DNA of 64,000 nt, taken from Pogona vitticeps. Lineage: Eukaryota > Chordata > Lepidosauria > Squamata > Agamidae. Of this stretch, positions 1-11,300 are shown one piece after another. Every line of letters starts with the position of its first letter. Positions within the stretch are counted from its first letter, which is position 1. The DNA lies in assembly GCF_051106095.1 (NCBI RefSeq), contig NC_135789.1, positions 24,609,764-24,673,763 on the forward strand. Direction: 5' to 3'. A program made the translations under genes and the position numbers. Below the pieces are notes generated by a model that had not been told where the DNA came from, did not search any database, and saw only the letters and a program-made list of their open reading frames with translations.

Positions 1-64
1 GGGTCTCTTCTGTCCTCTTTGCCTTCTCTCACGGTGGCCGTGTTGCGTGTTTTTCCCCCCTTAG

Positions 65-1511
65 GAGCCTCAGCCAGCCCAGCCCATGGGGCAGCAGTCC
101 CAGTTCACCCCTTGCCAGTACGAGATGAAGCAGTTCCTGGAGTGCGCCCAGAACCAGGCCGACCTGAAGCTGTGTGAGGGGTTCAGTGAGGTGCTGAAGC
201 AATGCCGTTTTGCAAATGGTAAGTTCCTCCCTATGGCTCTCCCTCTGATCTGCCAGAAGTCGGGAGTTTGACCAGAGCAGGACTCAGATGTTCCATAGGG
301 ACTCTTCCGGTTTTGCATAGAGATGATCATTCAAGGAGGGTGTTGGTTTTTCAGAGCTTCCTAGGGTGGATTTGGATCTTTGGACATGGCTGTAGATCAA
401 GACTAGAGGAGACAGAGGGAGCCAAGTCTTGAGAACCAGTAAGACAATTTTAGGAAATGACCTTTGCCTTTTGGTTGCTTTGTTACCCCTCTTTCTTTAA
501 AAAGAAATGGAAGAGTCTTTATAGTCAAAGTAAGATGAGTAACAAAAAATGCAAAAGCAATTTGTATCATCCCATGCCAGCCTGCAAAATACCACCATGC
601 TTAAGCCTGGGGGCTGCCGGGAGCTGCTGATGGTTAGTGGATGACGCTTCTGTCCTGCAGTGAGTTCGAGGCGGTTTGTATGGCTCTCCTCCAGTTTAAA
701 GTGCCTGGCTTAAGCAAAGATCCCATGGAGGGGTGGAAGGAAAGGGAGCAACAGTTCCTACAGCCCTCCCAGTGCTACCCTAAAAACCTCCTCTAGAGAG
801 CTAGGAAACCTCTCAGCCTGATTTTAGGGCGCTCGGGGCAGTGGTGGATCAGACCCCTGTTCTGTTGCTGGCTGATCCTGAAGTATATTGGTAAGATTTG
901 GATGGCCTTCATGGTCCCCATGGGTCTTCTTAGCCTTACCACTTTAGCGGGTACTCTGGCAGTTGCTTACCTCTTCATTAGTCATGCTGGAGTTCATATT
1001 CAGTTCCTGGTACCCAAGTGACATGTCAGGCAGACTGGAAACCAGGTTGCCGGCACCGGTTGGTTCCAGTTTGATATTCAGAGTCTGTCAAAATCTATTC
1101 CGATTGTATTGGGGGCCTGTAGTTTGCAGTCCGTTTCTGGTCCTCTGAATGGTATAGTTAAATTCTGAACAGTACTCCATTTAGTGCTCTTCAGAGATGA
1201 GCAAGAAGGGAAGCATCCATTATAGCACTGGTTCTTAACCTTGGGTTACTCAGGAGTTTTGGACTGCAACTTCCAGAATCCTTCACCACCAATTGTGCTG
1301 GCTGAGGTTTCTGGGAGTTGCAGTTCAAAAACATCCGACTAACAAAGGTTAAGAACCACTGCATTATAGTATCTGAATAGTTATGATGGGAGAGCTGAAT
1401 TTGCTGGGCTTTGCCCCTTGTCTGATGTCTTTGTTTTTCATTTTTTTCTGTGTTTGGTAATGATCAGCTTTCTTTTCCCTTTTCTCTTTCACAACCACAG
1501 GTTTAGCCTAA
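65..1511 (+). CDS. CHCHD2: CHCHD2, last two coding exons (5' part outside window)
   Basis: Two exons are visible: 65-218 and 1501-1511, joined in phase (AAT G | GT TTA GCC TAA), giving the family's C-terminal ending NGLA. The first encodes the CHCH domain with both twin CX9C motifs, [11 protein letters not shown] and [11 protein letters not shown], which form the disulphide-bonded helical hairpin imported by MIA40 into the mitochondrial intermembrane space. CHCHD2 is known to bind the MICOS complex and cytochrome c oxidase, and to act in the nucleus as an activator of COX4I2. The upstream exons with the targeting region and hydrophobic segment lie left of the window. The acceptor at 63-64, donor at 219 and acceptor at 1499-1500 are all canonical. 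The paralogue CHCHD10 is an alternative by sequence, but the PHKG1-SUMF2-CCT6A neighbours fix the identity as CHCHD2. Confidence 0.95.
1226..1361. mobile_element. hAT-type MITE, 136 bp, with 8-bp target-site duplication
   Basis: The ends are inverted copies of a hAT-Charlie-like terminal repeat: CACTGGTTCTTAACCTT at the left, and AAGGTTAAGAACCACTG at the right. The element is flanked on both sides by the identical 8-mer CATTATAG (1218-1225 and 1362-1369), as expected of hAT insertion. It has no coding capacity and sits in the last CHCHD2 intron. One mismatch between the ends and a perfect duplication suggest it is not very old. Confidence 0.85.
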
Positions 1512-1812
1512 CTCATCTGCCGGGCGACGTTATTCTCCGTTCAAAAAACAAACAAACAAAAAAGACATGTTGTTAGGAAACCATTCTCTAGTCCTTAAAA
1601 GCGGGCCTCGCTTTTCTTCATTCGTGACCAGTTTGTCGATCTAGAGAAGCACCGAAGAGTCGATGCAGTGAAACTTGGCAACCTGTGTGTTTCGGGAACG
1701 GGTGGGCACATCCTTTCCCAGTGGCATCGCTTGCGCTCCTTGATTCTGCTCGTGTGGGCGTCAGAAATGTAATTCTGTGAGCTTCAAAATAAAATATGGA
1801 TCACTGTCCACC
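1512..1812 (+). promoter_or_regulatory. CHCHD2: CHCHD2 3'UTR with poly(A) signal AATAAA at 1788-1793
   Basis: The 3'UTR follows the TAA at 1509-1511. A canonical AATAAA at 1788-1793 is followed by a T/GT-rich stretch, so cleavage should fall near 1805-1820. This marks the end of the gene about 3.5 kb before the PHKG1 coding start. Confidence 0.75.
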
Positions 1813-4800
1813 AAACCTTCTCAAAGTGTCTGCTCTGTCATTCTTATCAGGGAATCTGTGAAGTATTTGCGTCCTGAATACTCGCTCCTCTCTCTCTCAC
1901 TGTGATAAACATTTTACCAGCACTTTTCTCCATGTTCTCGTGAGGCAAAGGGCGGGATACACCTCTGGCCTTGCCCATCAGCCCAGTATGATTAAGGTGC
2001 AGAGACCGGGGAACTGTAGTCCCGCAGTAGCAGGGCAAGGGCTGAGAGGAAACAGATTTGTTCCAAAGTCAGAGCTCAGATTCTGCATATTGAAGAAATG
2101 GAGGGAGACTGGAGGCTTCGTGTAGCTAAACATTTTGCTTCCAGCATCACAGCACCTTCTTCTAGAGGACATGGCCCAGAAGACTATTGTGATAAAACTG
2201 TTAATACCTTGTATTCATAGCCTTGTAAGGTGGGCTGGGTTGCCTAAGTATGTGACAACACTGAAAAACCCTCTGTACGAAATGAGGTTTTCTGGGGTGC
2301 AGGATGTTATTTGGAAAAAAATTCAAAACTGACCGCTTTGCTTTGGGTGGAAGTAGTTCACAGATCCAGTTCTTCACAATTCCTTACATTGTGTCATTCA
2401 TAAAACCAAGCTTCCTGCACTCCTCAGATGTGGAATGGACATCTTTTGCTGGTACTGGCAGTGAAATCAACCTTGCTTGGAGCAGGGTGGGTGAGTGGCC
2501 TGCTGGATGCTGATGGAGCACAGCTCCCTTCCGTCCTAGCCAACAGGAATCTCCCAAACATCTGGAAGACCACATCTACCCACCTGTTTCCTGGCAGCTG
2601 GCGGGAGATGCAGGGGTCCTACGCATTTCCTGACAGATTCCCCAGGTTAAAAACTTTTTTCTGGAAGCAGCTGAAGTCCTGTGAGCTGCTTTGTATCCTT
2701 GTCCGGAAAGAAAGACAAGGGGTAATTAAAATAAATAGAAAAGTCCTCTGAAATGTGAAACACGCTAACCCGGAAGGCCCTGATTACAAGTCTCCGAAAA
2801 GGATTATCTGTGTGTCCCACAGTTTAGGTTCGGAGCCCTGCACCGCACTCTGAAAACTGCCCTTTGATACATTACCCAAATCCAAGCTGTTCCAAGGGAA
2901 AATAATAACCTTGTTCGTTTTGGTCCCGTTCTGGTGCACCTCGAACCTGCAGGAGGGCTTTTGGGATGGCGCCTCAGGCAGCCAAATGGTTGGGGATGGC
3001 CTTGCCAGCCCCACATTTCCAACAGGACGTTCTCGACTCGAGCGTTATGGACTCCAGGTTAAAGCAGAGAGCCAAAATCTGCTTTAAAAAAAAACCCTGT
3101 GGTTTGCCCAGCTGGGTGACTCAAAATCCTTCCACGTTTTGGGTTCTTGCCTGCCAGGCGAGATGCTCTGACTTTTCACTTCCCCGTTGCTCACTCCTGG
3201 CAGCGCTGTCGCCTGCCGAATCGCTGCTTCACCTCACAGTAAGGTCACTCCTAAATAAACACTGCCAGCTGCCCTCCGAGCGTTTAAACCAGCAGTTTTT
3301 GGAACAGCGCCTGGGTGGTTTGGCTCCATTTATTTTTGACTCTGCAATTCCCACTGAGAGCACAAGCAAGCGACCTGGGAGCAAAACGAGCAGGCAAGGC
3401 TGGAGTTTTGGGGGTTTGTATTTGGAGCTGCAATAGGATTGTGGCCCCATCTTGATCAAATTTGTCTGGAGTTACCGATCCCCTACGAGACCCTGGAATA
3501 GCTGGTTAGGAGACGACAGGTTATGGTGAGTAACATTCCCCCCTCTCTCTCGAAATGGATCTTGCTCAGAAAAACAGGTTAAATGCACAATTTTAGTGCA
3601 CACAGGGGTGAATGTTTAAGTCAAAATAAGGGTGATTTTTAAAAGTCAAAATAAGGGGGAAGGCGGGATAAACAGACATGACAGGGAAGTGGTCCTTAAG
3701 AGTAGATTCACATGGTCGGAGAAACATGATTCAGTTGGATTTTCAGGTCTGAGGAATGGGATTTGGAAATGGAGTCTGCGGTTCCCTCCTGATGACCAAT
3801 CAGAAGACAAAGCAAGCTTATTTGCAAATGAGATAAGGAAAAAAAAAACCTGCTGCAACATTCACACACCATCAGGCCTTAAGGATTTTCCACTTGTAAG
3901 AGCAGGTCATTTATAATGGGGTTTTTTTCTGCCCTGTGTTTCTGATGTGTTTGGAAGCAGGTTGTAACTCAGACCTGTTTTTCACACATATACACACAGA
4001 GAGAGTTTAACTCAGGCATCAAAATGCCTTGGACAGGGCATAAGGAAGGAGAATGTGTCCCCCAAAATATAAGAGAAGAGGTTTAGATCCCAGATGGGAA
4101 AGGTTGGGTTCTTATTGATTAATGTATTGTTTATTTATTCGCTTTATATATTGCCCATCTGGCTACTGTGGCCAACTCTGGAAGGTTCCCAGTAGAAAAA
4201 ACAAGAACACATTAAATAATAATCACACAAAAAAAACAATATAAAAAAATCAAAATAGGACAATATAAATTCAGCTTTAAAAAGGCAACACAGAAAACTG
4301 TTCATAAAAGCAAGATGGCAGAAATGATAACTCGAGAGCAGAGAGAACTGGAATTCAGGGGGGTTGCATTCCGAGAACCCAAGTTAGCCAGAAATTGTGG
4401 GACTTGTGATCCAAAAAAAGAAGGAAACTTTTTGTAATGGTGGCTCCTAACTTTGAAACTTTTGACTGCCAGGGAAGCTTCACCCCAAACCCTCTTGAAA
4501 TGGCTTGGACTGTTAATTTGCTAAACCTAAAGGGTTCACAAGTAGCCGCCAGAAAGCGTTCTGCACATGCTTCAGAGCACTCTGTGCCAGAGATTAGAAA
4601 TTTCAATTTTTTAAAAAAGTAACTTATCTCCCTTTTTCTGGCAGCCAGGTTGCCGTTCTCATCCTTTCGCTCACAGACTGAATCTCAATGATTCAGTCTG
4701 TGAATTATTTTTCACAGTTATTTTCCACCGTCAGAACACTGATCAAACTACAGTACAAAGAATGGAAGAGATGGTTTCATAAACGGTTGCAAGGCAGCTT

Positions 4801-5321
4801 GAGAAATTCTTATCCTAATACCTCTAAAAATGTCTCTAGAATGCCCTTTAAAAGAAACATTTGGAAATAATTAGAAAGTGTTATCCATTACCTTTCAAAA
4901 GGTCATGTTATAATGATTCCGATAGCTTCGTTTGACCTACCTCTGCATGTAATTAGTTCCTCCCACACTCTGGTGTGTATACACGGCACAACTCGTGAGC
5001 TGAAAACGTCACAGCACAGATGATGGTATGTGTGTCATAAGCCAGCTGTAAAAAAGGATGAGGACATTCAAAAGTTTTACACAAGAGAAAATGTCAGCCG
5101 GCATAGCTGGCTTGAGAATTTATGCCACCCAAAAGCCCTCCTTCAACACATCTCTATTAAAAGTAGACCAAGCCGGGACTAATTTATCCTACAGTTTCCA
5201 AAGGGAACTACCATCAAGAAACAGCCTCTGACTCCAATTGTCTTGTGCTATTGTTTTCATTAATGGTGCAATTTGAAAAGGCTGTTTATTTCACACACAC
5301 ACACACTTTTTTTTTTGGTAG
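1813..5321. other. CHCHD2-PHKG1 intergenic region, no gene seen
   Basis: No conserved coding exon was found. The stretch holds weak repeat remnants: around 4120-4260 an AT-rich segment resembles the 3' ends of squamate SINE/LINE elements (TTTATTTATT, then TTGCCCATCTGG). It also holds a perfect 13-bp hairpin at 4671-4703 and a short CA run at 5292-5307. The PHKG1 promoter and non-coding first exon should lie here, but I could not place them. A pyrimidine tract plus AG at 5308-5321 is a good acceptor for the exon that carries the PHKG1 start codon. Confidence 0.5.
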
Positions 5322-5376
5322 TGTTTTGCATCATCTTGAAGCAAACCTCCAGACGGTCCCTGCGAAGTAGGCCAAG

Positions 5377-8300
5377 ATGACAAAGTCTGAGGAACTGCCA
5401 GAGAGCCAAACATCGGGGGAGTTTTATGAGAAATACGAGCCGAAAGAAATTCTGGGAAGGTATGAAGCCGGCATTTGGTGCTTATTTGCTCTTTTGCATT
5501 ATGCCTTGAGAAACAAATGTGTTTCTTGGCCCTCTCCTTTGGTCTAGTGATGACTCTTGAGAATTAGGATGGATCTTGTCCTCAGCGAAGAGTCCACAAC
5601 AACAAACCAGAGCTACCACTTTCCAGCTCTGTCGGGAGCAGGTCTTTTGCAGAGTTCGTGGCCCTTAATTACTCCCTCCCAAATACTCTGCATTCCATCC
5701 AGTTGTTGGTTATCCCATTGCTGTATACTGGAGATGCATTGTTGCTGGGGAAATTAGGCATTTGCCATAACCGACTGCTGGGAAAACCCATTCAGTAGAC
5801 ATTACAGCGAAGTTCGGAGAGAAAAACTGATAGGGATAGCAAGCTGTTCCTGTTACACAGAACGGCTCAAGCGCATTGATGGCCACTTCCATTTAAATTC
5901 TAGGACCAACTCCTATCCTGGTTTGGGTTGCCGGGCTTCACAAGGTCACAATATCTCTCGGGGGGACTTTTAAAGGCTATTCCGAGTCTCCGGTGGCAAG
6001 GGAAATCTCAGGGAATGTCAGGCCTAAGGAGGGGAAATGCTGACTGTTGTGTAGAAAGTGGCATTAAAGAAGGTGGCATTGTGTAGAAGGTGGCACTATC
6101 ACCGTCTGTTCCCAGCGGGCACTGGGGCTCCAGGATCCGGAGAGCTGGTCAGCTCTTCCACCCCATTGGGTTCCTTCAGCATGGACATCACAGCCTATAA
6201 AGCGTGCCCTCAATTAGCTATAGGCCCTCAGATCTGGTGGCACATCCCACCCTTTCACCCGTTTCATTCAATTGCCAATCAAACATAGCAAAGAGGGAGT
6301 GTTGTCTTGCTCTTCGCCTCAGGCATCAAAATCCTTTGGCAGCCAGTACACCAGGACAGCTAGTGGCTCTGGGTCATGGGGAGCATGGGGAACCCTCTCC
6401 CTGTTTTAATTGGATTCTTATCAGAACTCTCCAGGGTGCTGAACCTGATCTTCAGAATAGGTTTGGCACTAGGGTTGTTGTTGTTGTTGTTGTTGAGTCG
6501 TTTAGTTGTGTCCGACTCTTCGTGACCCCATGAACCAGCGCACGCCAGGCCCTCCTGTCTTCCACTGCCTCCCGGAGTTGGGTCCAATTCGTGTCGTTCA
6601 CTTCGGTGACCCCGTCCAACCATCTCGTCCTCTGTCGTCCCCTTCTCCTCTTGCCTTCACTCTTTTCCAACATCAGGGTCTTTTCCAGGGAGTATTCTCT
6701 TCTCATGAGATGGCCAAAGTCTTGGAGCCTCAGCTTCAGGATCTGTCCTTCCAGTGAGCACTAGGGTACTAGGCACTAGGGTAGCCCTTGTAAATTTTGG
6801 ACTAAAACCCAGGACGGATGTTGAGCCATCCCACTAACAACCTTCAGCAACATTCAGAGTAATAGGCAAGAGTTAACATCCAAGGTTGGTTGGAGGGATG
6901 AGTCTTTCGCCGCCTTGGTAGTGATCCAGAGGCAAAGAGGATGATGCCTTTCAGAAACATCCCCAAAAGATTGTTTTCTTGTCCAACATCCTTATGGGAT
7001 CTGTCCTTTCAGAGGCGTCAGCAGCGTCGTCCGTCGGTGCATTCATAAAGTCACCCGGGAAGAATTTGCTGTGAAAATTATTGACATCACCGCTGGGAAC
7101 TTGTCTCCGGAAGAAGTTCAGGAGTTGAGAGAAGCTACCAAAAAAGAGATTGACATTCTCCAGAAAGTATCAGGACATCCGAATGTCAGTAAGTCAGATT
7201 TTGCTCCTCTCCCAAAAATTATGGGTTGAACCAGTATCACCGAAGATGTCAGACTAGAGATGCCGACCTTGTTATTACGGAATGTACGACGTACCTCTAT
7301 TTGGGGAGCCAGGAAACAATCCTGGCCCTCAAATTTCATATCATGTGAAATCTCAAGAAAGGTCATATCTTGAGATCATCCTAGATCCATTTACCCAAGA
7401 GTAAGTTTCACAGAATTCAGTGGGACGTCCCTCCACCAAGAAGCCTGTGTAGGATCACAATGTTACACCCTGTTGTTACCATTTTTTAAATCAAGTAATA
7501 GACTAGTTGGAGAGGAATCAGTGCCATTTCAGTTACAGGGGCGTCACCTCTGAATGTTGGAACGGAAGTCAAGGAAATCGCTTTGCGATGTGTCATATGG
7601 ACTAGAAACATGACGCAGTTCAAAATGTCTCTGTTTTCACTCCAAACATGGCCCAGGGGCCATGCTGGCTGGGGGATTACAGGGACTGTAATTTGCACAA
7701 GGTTGTGCCCTTTTGCAAATTTGCTCCTTATAAAAACTTCAACCCTCCTTTGCTCTGCGTTTACGATGGGGGGGGGGGTTGCGCTCTCTTCTCTGCACCC
7801 GGCCAGCTGATCATCCGACCCACAGCTGCAAGAGTGCATTCCCTGCTTCCACCACTCCCTTTTCTGAGTATCGTATTTTCCCCTTGCTGATGAATCAGCA
7901 TGAGTCTCCGGTACAAGCCATGGCTTAAAGAGAAATCCTTAGGAAATCTTCCCCAGGCAACTTTAGAAACAATCCACCAATTTCCAAGCCAGATCTTCTC
8001 AAAAAAAGATGGGTTTGAAGGGTAACCATTTATAGACCATTTAAATGACAGCCGTTCCTTAGTTTTATGTCTCTGGTGGAGAACAGAAGCCTCTTGGGGT
8101 TGTATCTCAGATGCAAAACTGTCCAGAGCATCCTTGATTGTCACTTGTGTAAATATTTGGTGGACTGGAGCGACACATATGGTTATATCCCAGTCCCTGT
8201 TGCTGAGATACGTTGTTTTATTTCCAGTCCAGTTGAAGGACAGCTATGAATCGCACACCTTCTTCTTCCTGGTCTTTGACCTGTAAGTACCTACCTGTCT

Positions 8301-11300
8301 TGTGGATGAGTGTGCGCTACTGAAAGAGAGACAGAGGCTGAGTTGCCAGCATCTCACACCGGGGTGGCTTTCTAGGCTGGACAACTGCCGTGTGCTTTAT
8401 AAGGGGCTGCCCTCGGAGACAGTTTGGAAAGTTCAAACTTCCAAAAAAGGCTCAACCCTATAGCTTCGGATTAGCTGTTTTGAAATGTTAAGAGATGGCT
8501 TGCTGGATTAGACCCAAAGTCCGTCAAATCCAGGTTCCTCCTTCTCACAGTGGCTAGCAAGACGCCTCCAGGAAGACCCCCAAGTAGGTCAAGGAAGGCT
8601 TTAGCCTTTCTGAGGAGTTGCTCCCCAGGAATAATAACTCGGAGGTAGACTGCTTCTGCAAGAGGGGGCCCCATGTAAGCCTGTCTGAGATCTGTTGGAG
8701 AAGCCATTCTTTCAGACTCGTCACTTCCAAGCTGTGGTGGTGAGTGAGCCCAAATTCAGGGGAGGGCTGTAAAACCACTCCGGGTTTTGGTCCGCACTTT
8801 ATATGAATGATCCAAAAAGGCTCAGGCTGATTTTTTAAGGATAAAATTAAGTACCTCAGATAGCTCCTTATGGTGCATACAGACACACAGCACCCCTGAA
8901 ATGGATTTGCCAGCTACCCCACTGCTTCCCAGGCACCCTTTAGTAAGCCAGTGATTCCAATTCTGCACGCAGGGGGCAAGGGGTCCGCGCCGGGTTGCAG
9001 TCCGAACCTGACTGTTCTGAGCGGGTGGGGTAAGGTTAAGCATCTTGAATCGCTCCCATGGTGTTTGGAGCAACATTTTAGAGTGGATTCACCACTTTCA
9101 GAGGAAACCAGCTTCCACTGCCAGTTCCGCTGGTCGCTTTCCCATAGCCAGCTGGTTGGCCAGCGAGAAGAAAGCATGTTGATCTTAAGACGCCGTGGGT
9201 TTGATGCAGCTTCCGTGTTCTTATGTCCTGATAGGCTTTTGCAAACCTGGGGCCTGCCCGGGGGTCCTTGTACACCTGTCCTCCTTTCCGCTAATCAGTA
9301 GTGGTTGCTGAATAGAACCTCCATGTGTAAGAGCAGCCTACCTGTGAATCCCAGATAATAGGGAACACCAGTGCGGGAGTGCATTTTTATGGCTTTTGTG
9401 CCTTGTTGGCCATTATAAAAATCAGGATGGGGCTGAAAGGCCTTCGATGTTTCCGGGTGGGCGCTTCTATCATTTTTACCTCCAGACTCGTTCTGTTATC
9501 TAATATCTATGCCTAAGGATGTCTGTCAACCCTGGGCTCTCCATCTCTTGCCTAGGGTCTATTCCACCATGAGGCAGGGTGGGGCAGTGGTTAGAGGTTT
9601 AGTCTAGGTCTTGAGAGCATTGGTTCTAGTCCTCCCTGAGCCTCACAGACCCCTGGCTCTCTCAGACTGACCTACCTCGAAGGGTTATCATGAGAGTGAA
9701 GTGCCAATAGGAGAGGAAGGTGGCCATGCACAGTTTGTTGAGCTCCTTGGAATGACATTAGCAAATAAATACACCTACTCGGGAAATCTAAAATTCGCTA
9801 CCCATATTAAATCACCAAATTTCATGCAGGTTTTGATTGAATGAGCTGAAACTCCAGATTATTGCAAAGGCCCTGTTTGTGTTGATCTGCGCTACTGCTG
9901 CATGAAATTCCCTTTGGTCTTTACTCGCTTAGCCTGCCTGCAACCAGGGAGAAGGAAGCCGAGAGAGCGAGAGGCAGCTGTCCCTCCCCCTTGCCTCCAA
10001 GTCTGGGGATCTGATTTCTCATAACCTTTGCTAAGGTCTCCCTCCAGTCACAGAAACCCTCCTCGGCCTCTATTTTTAGGCTTCTCTGTGTCATAATCAG
10101 AGGGTACGGCTGCTTGGGGAGGAAAAAAAAAAACATTAGCCTTTACTCCAGGGCTCCCGAGGACAGCGACAGTTCTAAAGCATGCAAAGTAATGAAAAAG
10201 ACAAGGGTGCTTCTGAGCATGCCTAAATGGCATGTTTTGAAGGCATGAGAATTAACCTCAGAAGACAGGACGGTCAGATCGGCAGCATCGCATTCCTTCA
10301 TATGCAAGGTGAAAGCACCTAATGATCTCTCACCAATCCACAATTTCAGATTTGCCCCAAACACACATTGCGAAAAGACTGATCTTAAAAAAACAACAAC
10401 AATCAAATCTGGGAAGGTTGTAGTTTTGGATTACAGCAAGGGATGGGATCTTCTTTTTTTTGGGGGGGGGGAAACGACTACAATCCCATAATTCTCCATT
10501 CTGGGAGTACTACTGGCAGGTAGGCCTCTTACAGAGGCCTTAATTGTGGCTCGCCTTGGAGAAAGGCCTGAACTGGGAAGGGTACGAGGCCCAGCTAGGC
10601 CTAGCTCTGCCCAAGCTTCCTGTTCCTGCCCCAGTGCTCGCTGGGAGCTTTCTTTCTGAGCAGGAAGCTCGGCTGGAGGCTAGATGAAGGCAAAAAAAGA
10701 GGAAGATGAAATACCAGAGGGAGGGGCTCCTTCTACTGATAGGTGGCTCCGTCCTCCCTTGGAGAATCAGTGGGAACATAATGGGAGGGCATTTCGGTGG
10801 GACTGTTTCCACCGGACTCACTCGTTTTATCCTTCCACACAAATCTACTGATAGAGGTGGTTGTCCTTAGAGAGAGGGAGGGAAGGGTGTCTCTTAAATG
10901 AGTACTGGACCCCTCCCCATCCACAGGATCAGTTATCAGCTGATTCATTTACCCACTCCTTGAAAATATAGGGGGGAAAACCCCTCAAAAATACGTATTT
11001 CCAGGGTGTATTCGCCCCCATGGGAGACACAGACCATGCAATGTATTGCGTTCAATACTTCTGTTTTCCAGCATCCGCGGGGGGGGGGGGAGTGTGCTTC
11101 CAACCGATCCCCCACACATACCACCGTCCTTCTATATCCTTCCTGACCCAAGGTTTTACTGTATCTCATAGCACTGGAAATCTTAGGGGGCCCTATTCAT
11201 TTTTCCCAAATTGAGCACTCAAGCCATGAGAACTAGAAACTTCACAAAAGAGAAGAAAATCACAACTCGCCCACTGTGAGGGAGTGCTTTCCGAGCTGCA

